Below the pieces are notes generated by a model. The model saw only the letters and a program-made list of their open reading frames with translations, made no database searches and was not told the DNA's origin. A stretch of 64,000 bases of DNA from Azolla caroliniana (taxonomy: Eukaryota; Polypodiophyta), in NCBI GenBank assembly GCA_043228905.1, contig JBHGNT010000007.1, forward strand, positions 13,206,001 to 13,270,000, in the 5' to 3' direction. The translations under genes and the position numbers were made by a program. This document shows positions 22,288-32,455 of the stretch, piece after piece (position 1 is the stretch's first letter; each line of letters begins with the position of its first letter).

Positions 22288-22515
22288 AGCATCCTTCGAC
22301 GAAAGATCAAAGTTCACCAAACCCGCATCTTTCGACGAACCCACACCCTTCGACGAAAGATCAAAGTTTGCCAAACCCTATCTTTCAACAAACCCACATC
22401 ATTCGACGAAAGATCAAAGTTCGACAAACCCACATCTTTCGACGAAAGGTCAATGTTTGCCAAACCCACAAAGTTCGACGAAAGATCATCTTTCGACAAA
22501 ACCACAAAGCTTGAC
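22288..22515. repeat. Degenerate minisatellite in the GypE leader
   Basis: About seven imperfect copies built on TTCGACGAAAGATCAAAGTT followed by CACCAAACCC or similar, with unit lengths varying from about 19 to 36 bp. One frame reads repeats of SFDERSKF(T/A)KP, but the unit-length variation argues for an untranslated leader repeat. Confidence 0.75.
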
Positions 22516-22813
22516 AAGAGAACATGGCCGGATCCTCATAGATAGAGATGTTCAAAACCCAACCCTCACACCAAGAGGAATCCACCCAAACCAACCAAAC
22601 GCATGGTGTTGACCCATCTAACCCGACTTGATACCACGGAGGGTGGTTAACTCTGAGGACGCTACCAAACATGAACCCGCCATCGAGCCCAGCAACTAAA
22701 GCACCTCTCAACATGCCCCTATAGGAGAGCCCTATGGCAGACCCGCTCAGCGTAGAGCAACACATACGGGATGCCGCACAGGAGTTACGGGTGATAGAAC
22801 AAGAAATTAATAT

Positions 22814-23847
22814 ATGGACGGGACGGTACAACTCGTGAAAGGAGGACAACCAAAAAGCATCACTCGAGATATCGAAGCCACTTTTGCAGAAAGGAAAGAC
22901 AAATTCGCACAAGTGCAACAAAAACTTCACCTCCTAGAAGCATCGTCACATACGCATCGTCGAGGCAGTGAGCGCAGCCCCACGCCACATTCCAGCACAA
23001 CGGGCGACAATCCAAACGAAGCCCACACGCAACGACACCCGACACCACCACGTATTGACACGACCCCTACACCCAACCAAACTTCCTCAACATCCCCAAA
23101 CATTGAACTTGCACTAGCGTTACAATCCATCCAAACCCTCGTGGCATTGATGGAAAAAAAGCGAGCACCCACGGACCATTCGAGAAACCCTACAAACGAT
23201 AGCAGGAAGAGTGCTTCCATTTCTAAACTAGTACCCCGTTTTCTCATTTTCGGTGACGCCTATGATCACGTCGAGAGGTTCAAACAGATCTGTCATGCCT
23301 ATGAACCCCTCACAGAGACCACCAAAGTAGCCGCATTTGGGCTTACACTCAATGACCAAGCCAGAATTTGGTCTAGAACCTTGAATGAGGACATCATCGC
23401 AGACTTCGAGTACGTCATCGAAGATTTCTTGATAAACTTCGCTCATCAAGGGAATAAATGGAACCCGATTGACCAACTTTTCGTCCTCAAGCAAGAAGCG
23501 AATGAGAGGTCAGGGACTACATACGCCGCACGAAAAGCATGCACCATCGTTGTAGCCCGAGCGACAAGATGTCGGATGACAAATTGATGAGCCGCTTCAT
23601 CAATGGGTTGTTCGATCCGGCGCTCCAAAATTTCCTGATTGCCAGGATGTGTCGGTCGTTCGCTGAAGCTTGCACGAAAGTGATGACCTTCGAGGATTCA
23701 ATGAGCGAGTTACGGATACCCACTCAAGCGCCTACGAACAACCATGAGAAGCCCTTGGACCCCACTCTACCCACACTATGGAGACCACCCCGTATAGAAA
23801 GACCCCAAGCATACGCCCAAAGAGAAAATGTAAGGTGTACAGTATGC
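22814..23847 (+). pseudogene. GypE gag, frameshifted and truncated
   Basis: Capsid precursor. Frame 22814-23587 contains a coiled segment (ERKDKFAQVQQKLHLLEAS) and the gag core (PRFLIFGDAYDHVERFKQIC, VAAFGLTLNDQARIW, DFEYVIEDFLINFAHQGN, LFVLKQEANERSGTTYAA). The reading shifts near 23540 into frame 23539-23830 (SDDKLMSRFINGLFDPALQNFLIAR, FAEACTKVMTFEDSM). No zinc knuckle is reached before the GypC2 junction at about 23847. Confidence 0.7.
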
Positions 23848-25167
23848 CGCATATCTACGACAGGGTTCTCTTTGCCCTTTATATGCTGCATTTCTAGGTT
23901 CATGGTTTTGATGTATGCAATCCACCGAAGCATTGCAATATCTGGTGTCGTGCAACTTGCTATCATTCCGATGAGTGGCAAACAATCTGTTTCAACCACT
24001 ATATCTGCTCCAATCAAGTAATCTCTATATGTTTTTAGTGCAGTAAGCAAACCCCACAATTCTCGTTTAACTTGTGCATAATTTCTTTGCCTATCATTTA
24101 ATATCTTTGCCCCAAACCTGATATATAATTGGTCTTTCACCTTTGTAGTCTGGTTGACGAAGAACTGGAGCTTTCAATAATTCTTCTTTCAACTGTTGAA
24201 CAACTTGTGTATGTTCATCAGTCCATATAAACTTCTTCCCTTTTCTTAAAAGTTGATAGAGAGGATCTGATACATCTGCAAAGTGTGGTAACCAAATATG
24301 ATAAAATACACATGCACCTAAAAATCTTCTCACCTCTGTTACTGATTCGCAAACTTCTTTCATGTTTTGTATTGCGTTAATTTTGATCGGTGAAGGCTTC
24401 CTCCCATACCACCCACACATATGACTAACAATCAGAACTTCATTCTGCCCAAAGCTTGACTTTGTTCCTGATAGTATCAAATGTACCTGCTCAAGCTTAT
24501 TTAAAATACTTTCACAATCATTAATGCAATCCATGACAAACTTTCTGCAACCATTTCCAACCATAGTCTCATCTTTCTCTCTTTCTAAGCATCCTTTGAT
24601 AGGAATATCATCTAAAAATGGCATAGTTACCTTTGGGATGTACTCATGTAGAACCTTGTTCATTGCATTCATCATATGAGCAACTAAATTTGTCACACCT
24701 TGAGGTAGAGTGCACATTCAAACCAACCCAATTGGTGTTTTCATTGTTGTGATATTGTGACTATCAATTGCTAGTTGAAATTGGTCGTATCCTGAATATA
24801 GGTCTCCCATAGAGTAAATTGCTCTCCCTGCAAATTCGTCAACGATCGGCCCGATTCCTACATTTTGGATTGTGACTTTGTTGACTAGTTGTAGATCTTG
24901 AATGAATCTTAGAGAGCCATCTTTCTTTGGAATGGTGAACCATCGGTTGGAGTATGGTGCATTTGAAGGCTTTAAAATCTTCATCTTGATTTTATCCTTC
25001 AGTGGCTCCAACAATTGAGGTAATTGAGCTCTCGGTACTGCAATAGGTTTAAAATTCCAAGGAATATGAGGGATAGTAAATATTACCATTGGTGTTACCA
25101 CCTTTGGATCTACACAACCAATCTCCTCGGCTTTGAATGCGAACGCTTTCCCATGCCTAAAGATCAT
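23848..25167 (-). pseudogene. GypC2 RT and RNase H, RNase H truncated
   Basis: RT pieces 24718-25167 (RHGKAFAFKAEEIGCVDPK, SNRWFTIPKKDGSLRFIQDL, IYSMGDLYSGYDQF) and 24094-24717 (LPQGVTNLVAHMM, MPFLDDIPIKGCL, KPSPIKINAI, FLGACVFYHIWLPHF) are in one frame, separated by a TGA where GypC has an Arg codon. RNase H lies at 23848-24140 (RFGAKILNDRQRNYAQVKRELWG, VETDCLPLIGM, LRWIAYIKTMNLEMQHIKGKEN) and ends at VVDM, where the GypE junction falls. RT active-site box FLDD as in GypC. Confidence 0.8.
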
Positions 25168-25867
25168 GTCTTTGAAAGTCGCGATCTCTGATTGTAGAAG
25201 AAATTCACCCCCTCCGATTCTTAAGTTATTTGTTGTATCCGAAGTGAAGTGATGTCCAATCTTCTCTATTGATCAAAGCATAGGCTTAATTGATGTTGCC
25301 TTCATCTTCTCTTCGCTACCAATAGGTAATGGTATTGCAGCAGGTTTAATCTTTTTATCTATTGTTTTATATTTTGTGTTACATAAACCTTCTACTTCTT
25401 CATATTTACAATTATACTTATCAATTTCATAATACATATCAACTGAGTTTACATGTATCTTTCTAACATTCTCATCATCTTCTTTCAAATACATTTCTAA
25501 CTCTTCTAAAGTATTTGCAAAAGAAATTTCTTCCATAACACTTTCAATCTGCTCTTCCATTTCAAGTACTCCATTATCCTTCGATGCCTGCTGAAATAGA
25601 TTAGCATTCTTTTTCAAGTTCCTCTTGCATTCATACATCCTAGTCACACATATAGCACCAGTTTCAGAAACATGAAATGACTTATTCATATGTTGTAATC
25701 TCCTATATGAGGTTCTTTTAATAATGGGACTATTGCAACCCTCACTCGCAACAATCCTAATCAAAAACCTGATTATCAAAATCATCACAGTCTTTCGGTA
25801 TTGAATGATCACGAAGCTCTTGCTTATTCCTCTCATGATTTGGGCAAAGTTCCATGGTTGTTTGCGT
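25168..25867 (-). pseudogene. GypC2 protease-RT linker
   Basis: Frame 25273-25887 is Lys/Glu-rich (EMEEQIESVMEEISFANTLE, LEMYLKEDDENVRKI) and ends with TKYKTIDKKIKPAAIPLPIG, equivalent to the TRYKTVAAPLPKGSG part of GypC; IGHHFTSDTTNNLRIGGGEF follows after a stop. The N-terminal end is cut by the LTR at 25868. Confidence 0.5.
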
Positions 25868-26836
25868 TGTCGTAGTGTAATTCGCACACTACGTGAAAAA
25901 TTACATTTTTGGTCTCTTCGGATAGGACATGGAGTACCTGGTGAGAACTAGAAGGAGGAACCGGTAAGGATCGAAACCAGTAAGGACCGAACCCGGTAAG
26001 GTGACCCGACAAGAGCCAGATGAAGAAGGCCGGTGAGAGTCGGTGAGAAACGGACAAAGAGTACCGGTAAGGAGGACCCGGTAAGAACCAGATAAAGAAA
26101 ACCGGCGAGAATTGGATGAAGCAGACCGGGGAAGAACCGGATGAAGAAGGCCTGTAAGAGTCTCTCACCGGATAAAGAGACAAAATTGTAAATAAAAGAA
26201 AAGATTGTTACATGCATAGGGCACGATTCGACCTTGCACCTCCATGTTTATAATGTGAAACCTTACCATTACACTAACATATCATTAGTGTTAAAAAAAA
26301 GTAAACGTCCAACATAGAAAGGTAAGTTCACGCTAGGATAAACTTTAGGTAGAAGAAAATGCATGATAAAAAAAAAAGCTACGCATGCACATGTAGCGTG
26401 CATGAACACCATAATCGATAAAAAGGCATCAAGTTAGAAAAAGTAGGATCACTTCAGAAAAAGCATGTTAGAGAAAGCATAGAGACTATCTATAGAAAAA
26501 GCATGGATTGTTAAGACTCTCTCATCACTATATAAGGATGAGGAGCACAATGTAATGGGGGGGGTGTGAAAAATATTTGGAAATTGGATATATTTCCTAA
26601 AACACCAATTAATATAATATATTCGTGGGATTCACGAATGTGTGTTCAAAATTGTCTCTTACTATCTAAATATTGATTAAATACACTAAACTCGTGGGAT
26701 TCACGAGTTTCATAACTTACCTATTTTTCTACCTATTCATTACTAAGCCTTATCTCATATTCTTCTTTCTCCTAGTCCAAAACCTCAGTGGTTCCCACCC
26801 GACTCATGCAACGATCCGGAGCCGAAAGGCACGACA
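25868..26836 (+). repeat. Solo LTR (LTR-K superfamily) inside GypC2
   Basis: 969 bp from TGTCGTAG (25868) to GGCACGACA (26836). Internal plan: start, a GC-rich CCGGTAAGG-type minisatellite (about 25935-26170), a tRNA-like module (26221-26280), a TATA box CTATATAAGG (26528-26537), and near the end AGTCCAAAACCTCAGTGG followed by TTCCCACCC. The same plan is seen in LTR-K at 57421-58431. The flanks do not give a clean target duplication (TGCGT versus ACGTA), so the boundaries are less certain. Confidence 0.6.
26221..26280 (-). repeat. tRNA-like A/B-box module
   Basis: Minus strand: TAGTGTAATGGTAAGG (26261-26276), then AGGTCGAATCG (26224-26234), 53 bp end to end. Confidence 0.5.
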
Positions 26837-26981
26837 ACGTACCCGTATTTAACGTTTAAATACATATAATACCTCATAATTTGTATAGTATGTATTATAC
26901 CTCAATGTTGTTTAGTCAAATATCATGTACATTTGTCCAATACAGTATTTAACGTACATTTGAAAAACGGGTATAATACGT
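26837..26981. repeat. Possible small foldback/MITE-like element
   Basis: About 145 bp. The left end ACGTACCCGTATTTAACGTT and the reverse complement of the right end (ACGTATTATACCCGTTTTTC) are partly complementary with a few gaps. AT-rich, no coding capacity. Placed directly against the LTR end. Confidence 0.35.
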
Positions 26982-26984
26982 ATT

Positions 26985-27250
26985 TATAAAAAAATGTAAG
27001 TCAAACCCCAACAAAAAGCAAAAGAAAAAACAAATTAGTGAAAAAGAAGCAAAAAGAAGGAAGAAAGAAGAACAGAAGAGATGACGACGAGGAAGAAGAA
27101 GAAAAAGAGAGTTCAAAGAAGGCTGAAACTTGTCCTGAGTCTAAGTGTGATAATCATAGAAGATAGAAGAAGAAGGATGATGAAGAAGATAATGAAGAAG
27201 GGAGAAAAGAAGACAAAAACGTAAAGTGAGTGTGATAATCGTAGACGATT
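26985..27250. repeat. Purine-rich GAA/GAAG tract
   Basis: Almost all A and G on the plus strand (AAGAAGAAGAAAAAGAGAG and similar), with GTGTGATAATC(A/G)TAG occurring twice, near 27147 and 27228. No gene seen. Confidence 0.6.
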
Positions 27251-27252
27251 CC

Positions 27253-28149
27253 TCAATCTATAAGGGCATAATCATAAATAATTGCAATTTGAAGTTGAAC
27301 ATTGTATGGTTGCCCTAAGATTATTGGATAGGTAGATCCTTCCTGCACAAATAAATGTTGATCTACCTCTATATCACCAATGGTAACCTTTACATTTGGG
27401 CATGCACCAAATAAATCTTTGGTGACTGATGTGGCTGCTTTTACTCGCCAACCATGCTGAGTATCAATTGGCCATCTACCTTTCCTGTAAAAATTAGCAC
27501 TCATTATATTTATTTCAGAACCATGATCAATAAGTGCCATCACCGGGTCTGGAACATTTCCAATCTTCACATGATGCTCATTAGTGGCTCTTGCCCAACA
27601 TTTGCGAGAGTAGTGGCTTCTTACATCTGTTGAACTTATCATTGAGGTTAATGCATGTTGAGAGTCAACAACGATATTGTTTGACTTGTTGCTCACCAGT
27701 TCATATGGTACCTTCGAATTTGTCTCTTTAACCTGCTCATTAATTTGCTTCTTTCTTCGCACAATATCAATTATTTCATCATGAAATTCCTTTTTTGCAA
27801 TACCTAACACTTCTCTTAGTGTAAATTCTACTAGACTATCTAGTATTCTTGTTTCTAAAATTTTCTTTAAATCTATATCTTTTTCAATATCAGACATTAA
27901 TTTGAATGAAGGACCAGATTTACCTTTTTCGACTTTTGCGTCCATCTCTTTTCTTTTTCTTTCTCTTGTCTCATGCTTTTTTGTTGAGCCAATCTCATCA
28001 TCCAACCTTTTCCTTTTTTCTTCCACTATCACCTCATGCTCTTGGTGTTCTGCCATCTGAGCATAGACCGTCATAACATCTACTGGAACATCCCATCTAG
28101 TGTTTTTCCTTACAGAATCTCCGGCAACATGAAGGTCTTCCATCTTCAT
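27253..28149 (-). pseudogene. GypC2 aspartic protease, 298-codon open frame
   Basis: Best-preserved protease of this family in the window. The N-terminal third is Lys/Glu-rich (VIVEEKRKRLDDEIGSTKKHE), then ILDSLVEFTLREVLGIAKKEFHDEI, then HYSRKCWARATNEHHVKIGNV and the active site LIDHGSEINIMSANFY. A C-terminal part follows with ACPNVKVTIGDIEVDQHLFVQ and YPIILGQPYN, the usual protease end. Catalytic motif DHGS. The start codon abuts the end of gag (28146-28149), suggesting two frames separated by one shift in the ancestor. Confidence 0.75.
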
Positions 28150-28922
28150 CTTTTGCTTTGTGTGGTACTTACAACCTTCTCCCAGAATGATGATCGGGAT
28201 GGCATGTCATCGAGGTGCATTCCTGTCGTTGCCGAGTAGTACATTGCGGAAGCCTTCTTTGCCTCAGCTTCTTCAAATTTAACCTTAACACCACCATCAC
28301 CAAAGTTCTTTGTAAGTGGACTTCTAGTTTCAGTTAAATAAATGTTACCATTTTTCCAATACACTAAGTCTCGATTTTCCATGTCTTTATATTCTTCACA
28401 ATCACGTAGACGATGTTCGAGACTATCGCACCACATGCATCGGGGTCGAAATGGTTCCCTTGACCTCAAAGTTTGACCATTCTCAAGCTTTGCCACTTTA
28501 ATTGTTAGATCTTTCATACTTTGAACTAAATCATCAAGAAAAGACTCACTCTTAGTTCCGATCATTTCGCGTGGTTGATGCACCATTTCGTGTGATGGTT
28601 CTTGACCATGTCTCTGAACTTCGATGTTTTGATCAAGCCGATTCATGATTCCCACATGTGGTATTTGTAGCATTACACCATTCCTTTGCATTCTTTTCAT
28701 AAATTTATTAAAAGCGTTTGTTACCTCATTCCAATATGTTGTTATACCATCCTCGGTATTTGGCACTTCAAGCATAAATTCCCATTATTTTCTATATCTC
28801 TTGTCAACTGCCTGCAAAAATAAAGCAACCTTTTGCCAAGACAAAGAATTTCTTTCTTCTAGCTTTAAGTGTCCATACATCCTATCAAACTCTTTTTCTA
28901 TGTCAGCCACAGATAACCCTTT
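28146..28922 (-). pseudogene. GypC2 gag, C-terminal part
   Basis: Frame 28146-28775 contains ITTYWNEVTNAFNKFMKRMQ, LDDLVQSMKDLTIKVAKLENG, a CX2CX4HX4C knuckle CMWCDSLEHRLRDC, and VYWKNGNIYLTETRSPL. Sequence 28776-28922 continues the capsid reading (DIEKEFDRMYGHLKLEERN, WQKVALFLQAVDKRYRK) with one stop. CopF interrupts at 28923. Confidence 0.7.
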
Positions 28923-29127
28923 TGTTGAGAGTTGAACTCAACTTCCCATAGATAGGTTTCACAGTAGCTCATGGACATGTTGGGCTAGTTTTGTAAATAG
29001 TAGAAAGGGCACTTGCACTAGTTTAGTTGGTATATAAACCAATGCATTGTAACTTAGTTACTGTTGGATGTTTTATGTTTTGATGTATTTTTGGTTAATA
29101 TATAGTTTAGTCTATCTCTGTCTTCAG

Positions 29128-29212
<85 letters not shown>

Positions 29213-29277
29213 ATACACACAACGCACACGCATCTTCCGCTACATTACAACCACTCTTGCCTCCTCATTTCTTTACA
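28923..29277 (+). repeat. 5' LTR of CopF (355 bp) with a long (CT)n
   Basis: TGTTGAGAG at 28923, CTTTACA ending at 29277. It includes the box TTGGTATATAAACCAATGC and a (CT) run of about 80 bp (29130-29209). Start and body match the CopJ LTRs. Confidence 0.88.
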
Positions 29278-29290
29278 TGGTATCAGAGCG
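29278..29290 (+). other. CopF primer-binding site (tRNA-iMet type)
   Basis: TGGTATCAGAGCG directly after the LTR, the standard plant copia primer site complementary to initiator tRNA-Met. Confidence 0.9.
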
Positions 29291-29378
29291 TGTGGTTGCC
29301 TGATTAAGCCTATTCGATTGTGTTGTGCTGCACGCTGACGATCAACAGAACCAACCCATCGACAGAGAAGAAATCACC

Positions 29379-30580
29379 ATGAATACTCAAATGGGAAGCG
29401 CTCTTCCTACCGAGAAGCTCGACAGAACAAACTTTGCATCTTGGGAATACAAGATGCATCAATACCTTGTCGGACAAGGCTACTAGAGCTACATTGAAGG
29501 AGCTCACGAATCACAACCCAACCCAACACACGCCGACTATCCCGCATGGGAGTAGGCCGCAAGTCGTGTGTTGTATTGCCTTGCATCATGCGCTCATGAT
29601 CATATGCTTGGCTACATTCGAGAGGCAAAAACGCCGAAGCAGGCGTGGGAAAACCTCAAGAAGATTTTCGCAGCCAATACGACCGCCCGAAAGCTCCAAC
29701 TTCGACAGGACTAAACAATCTTCAACAAAGGGACATGTCAATCGGCAACTTCACCTTAAAGATCAAGGAGTTGTGTGATGCCCTTGGATCGATCAATGTT
29801 AGCATTGACGACGAAGAAATGGTGCAGATATGCCTTGGTGGTTTGGCACCGCGATTTGGTGCAATAAGATCAGCCGTTCTCGCGAGAGAGAATCCTCCCT
29901 CTTTTTTTGATCTCCAATCATTGTTGCTAGTCGAAGAGAATCACGTGCGTCAAAGGAACAACGCGCATGACGGACAAATGCTATATTCGAACTTCGATGG
30001 AGAAAGAGGACAAAGTCGCGGAAGGAGAGGTCAATTCGGCCAAGGCCGACACAACCAAGAGCGTAACTCCCACCAATGGCAAGCGAACAGAAACGGCCCT
30101 AGAGAGTTCGGCGAAAGGGGGAGTCATAACGCCAGACCAAGCAACTGTAGGAACGTAGTTGAGTGCGGGTACTGCGGAAAACCTGGCCACTATGAAGAGG
30201 AGTGTCGGAAGAAGAAGCATGAGCAAGGCGGACAACTAACAAATTATGCCACGAACTCCGACTATGGCGACCGCAGCGGAATGTTCATAATGAAGCACGA
30301 AGCGCACTCAATGTCCGCACTTGCGTCAACTACCAATTCCACTCCGAATAGCGTATGGTTTGTCGATTCGGGAGCATCCAATCACATGACGTCCCATGAA
30401 ATTTGGTTTCAGGAACTACGGAAGCCTGAACGTCCCGGATATGTCGAAACAAGAGATGACACGACTCACCCAATACAGCATATCGGGAACGTCACATTCA
30501 GAAACGACGGCAAACAAACCTACCTCAAGAACGTGTTGCATGTCCCCACTATTACGAAAAACCTGGTCTCGGTTGGCTAG
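29379..30580 (+). pseudogene. CopF gag and protease, frameshifted
   Basis: Gag begins ATG at 29379 (NTQMGSALPTEKLDRTNFASWE); stops and a shift follow, and frame 29645-30580 carries the rest: LQQRDMSIGNFTLKIKELCD, MVQICLGGLAPRFGAIRSAV (UBN2-type gag), an Arg/Gly-rich stretch, knuckle CGYCGKPGHYEEEC, and the protease active site WFVDSGASNHMTSH. It ends VPTITKNLVSVG before a TAG where CopJ has a Gly-Arg reading. The copia gag and protease share one frame here. Confidence 0.8.
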
Positions 30581-31330
30581 ATTGTCGAACAAGGAATGCA
30601 AGTACGCTTCGATAACGATGGGTGCTTCATCGAAAAAGGTGATCAAGTCATAGTTCATGGTCGTTGTGAAGGCCGTATGTTCATCCTCGAATCAAGCGAG
30701 GTAAAGTCGGCCATGTTTGCAAAGGGCCAAAAAGTCGAAACCGACTTGAAACTATGGCACAAGAGAATCGGCCACATCAATCTCCCAAAGCTCCAGAACA
30801 TGTAATTGAAAGGAGTCGTAATCTGACTCCCGAACTTTACGGCGAAGGAGATTACAAGCGTATGTGAAGCATGTCAGTTCGGAAAGCAACATCGTCACCC
30901 ATTCCCTAAAGAGTGAAATCCTGGATGTCGTACATTCAGATGTGTGGGGACCAGCCCAGACAGCAACATTCGGCGGATGCCGATACTATGTCACGTTCAT
31001 GGACGACTTCTCCAGGAACACCTGAATCTATCCGATGAAGCAGAAGAGTGAAGTGTTCAAGCACTTCCAGACATTCAAAGCCGAAGTCGAAAAAACTACG
31101 GGTTAGTGTGTACGTTGTCTTTGATCAGATGGAGGCAAAGAATACTTTTCGGATGAATTTACGGCGTATCTCCGAAAAGATGGAATCCGACGAGAGTTCT
31201 CGTGTCGACACGCGCCTCAGCAAAACAACGTAGCTGAGCGTAAAAAACGCCATGTAGTAGAAGTCACACGAGCCATGATGAACGAGCAGAACCTGCCGAA
31301 ATCATATTGGGCAGAAGCAGCAAATACGCA
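30581..31330 (+). pseudogene. CopF integrase, N-terminal half
   Basis: Frame 30596-30805 has the GAG-pre-integrase zone ending LWHKRIGHINLPKLQNM (HHCC histidines). The sequence after 30806 (SVCEACQFGKQHRHPF, DVVHSDVWGPAQT, GGCRYYVTFMDDFS) is split by stops and shifts. The first catalytic Asp is present in HSDVW. The end at about 31330 carries the MMNEQNLPKSYWAEAA box, after which copia sequence stops. Confidence 0.65.
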
Positions 31331-31336
31331 AGATAC

Positions 31337-31905
31337 AAGCGGATTTATCTACTCATCTCCAACAAGCTCAACAAACACACAAGGTCTACGCGGATCGTCA
31401 TCGACTTCCATCCAGTTTTAATATTGGAGATCGGGTGTGGCTGCTACGACGACACATCAAGACTACTCGCCCATGTGAGAAGTTGGATTATCGGCGATTA
31501 GGTCCTTTCCGTATTATTGGACAGATTAATGATGTTGCTTTTCGCCTCGATCTACCTCCTCAACTTCGGATACATCCGGTGTTTCATAGTTCTCTCCTTC
31601 AACCCTACCACGAGAGCACCATCCCAGGACGTCTTATCCAACCTCCACCCCCGATCGAGCTTGAAGATGGGTCGGAGTACGAGGTTGCCGCCATCCTTGA
31701 TTCCAAGATTGTTCGCAACAAGCTCTACTATCTAGTCGATTGGCTAGGCTATAGTCCCAGCGAACGTACTTGGGAACCGATCGAGAATGTGACCAATGCT
31801 CGTGCTCTTCTTGAAGACTTCCATCGTCAATATCCACACAAATCGGGTCCTCAATCCAAGACAACTCGTGACACTCGTCGTTTTAAAAGGGAGATAGTGT
31901 CATGA
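31337..31905 (+). pseudogene. ChrG integrase C-terminus with chromodomain
   Basis: The chromodomain directs integration toward marked chromatin. Readable sequence: HLQQAQQTHKVYADRHRLPS, FNIGDRVWLLRRHIKT, YRRLGPFRIIGQINDVAFRL, HPVFHSSLLQPYHEST, then YEVAAILDSKIVRNKLYYLV, DWLGYSPSERTWEPIENV, ALLEDFHRQYP, the aromatic-rich chromodomain fold. The frame 31435-31905 is intact. The protein ends normally just before the LTR. Confidence 0.85.
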
Positions 31906-32333
31906 TATGGCAAGACTCGAACCCATGACCTTAGGTTATATGGGTCAAGCTCTTGACCATTAGACCATCTATTGTAATACGTAAGATATTATTTTCATTT
32001 ACATTTTATTATAGGAAATTAGTGTATATTCCAGATTTCTCTGGAACATTCTAGAAGCTTTAGGATTACTCCTAAAAACACTATAAAAGAGGGCACTAGG
32101 CATTATGTTGAACCAAATTGGTTCAACGCCAGTCTTAAGCCTTTTAGCCACCATTGTATATTCTCTTCATATAATACATATCTTTCTTATCATCACTCTC
32201 TCTCTCTCTCGATCTCTCTCTTTCTCTCCGTCTCGCTCACTCCTTCCTTCTCTCGAAGAAGTTCTACACCTCTCATAGTACTAATCCTTCGTTTAGTACT
32301 AATTCCTTCTCTGTCTCAGTACTGTTCCTGACA
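31898..32333 (+). repeat. 3' LTR of ChrG (436 bp)
   Basis: TGTCATGATATGG at 31898 and CCTGACA ending at 32333. TATA-like CACTATAAAAGAGG near 32078. CT-rich block at 32197-32240. Related to the solo LTR at 6959-7421. Confidence 0.8.
31911..31970 (-). repeat. tRNA-like A/B-box module in the ChrG LTR
   Basis: Minus strand: TGGTCTAATGG (31957-31967), then GGGTTCGAGTC (31914-31924); 54 bp end to end. The B box is a near-consensus GGTTCGANTC. Confidence 0.6.
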
Positions 32334-32392
32334 CATGGCCGTTTCCATCACTCCTTTCCATGATTTATTTGATTCGCTCCTTTTTTTTATTT

Positions 32393-32455
32393 TTTATTTT
32401 TTTTTATTTTTTATTTTTTTTTATTTTTTATTTTTTTTTATTTTTTTATTTTTGG
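32393..32455. repeat. T-rich run, (T)7-8ATTT-like repeats
   Basis: Repeated TTTTTTATTTTTTATTTT on the plus strand; corresponds to the A-rich spacer after integrase in GypB (16371-16430), expanded. Confidence 0.8.

Larger units (their letters stand above)
21346..23847 (+). mobile_element. GypE: 5' part of a gypsy element with an Athila/Tat-type primer site
   Basis: Contains an LTR-like segment (start unresolved, about 21350), a primer site TTTGGCACCGCTGCCGGGGA at 21921-21940 of the kind seen in Athila/Tat plant elements, a leader with a minisatellite, and gag. It ends abruptly at about 23847 where GypC2 RNase H begins on the other strand. No pol domain is visible. Confidence 0.7.
23848..28922 (-). 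mobile_element. GypC2: gypsy element of the GypC family, truncated at both ends
   Basis: Minus-strand order: gag with zinc knuckle (28146-28922), protease (27253-28149), an inserted solo LTR and MITE-like piece, linker (25168-25867), RT (24094-25167), RNase H (to 23848). The right end is cut by CopF at 28923 and the left end is fused to GypE inside RNase H. More AT-rich than GypC but with the same domain wording. Confidence 0.8.
28923..31330 (+). mobile_element. CopF: Ty1/copia retrotransposon, 5' half only
   Basis: 5' LTR (28923-29277), initiator-Met primer site, gag, protease and the first half of integrase, in the order gag-PR-INT typical of copia. At about 31325-31335 the integrase reading switches to a chromovirus integrase (ChrG). 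RT, RNase H and 3' LTR are absent. The sequence is close to CopJ (55066-61175), which supplies the missing order. Confidence 0.85.
31331..32333 (+). mobile_element. ChrG: 3' end of a chromovirus (gypsy with chromodomain)
   Basis: Integrase C-terminal part with chromodomain (to 31903), polypurine-like AAAAGGGAGATAG (31886-31897), and 3' LTR (31898-32333). The 5' portion is lost at the CopF fusion. The right end abuts GypH sequence, so ChrG is inserted in GypH, or joined to it. Confidence 0.8.

Noticed and set aside
22288-22515. CRISPR-like array
   Set aside because: Repeats are contiguous and degenerate, spacers are not unique, and the context is a plant retroelement leader.
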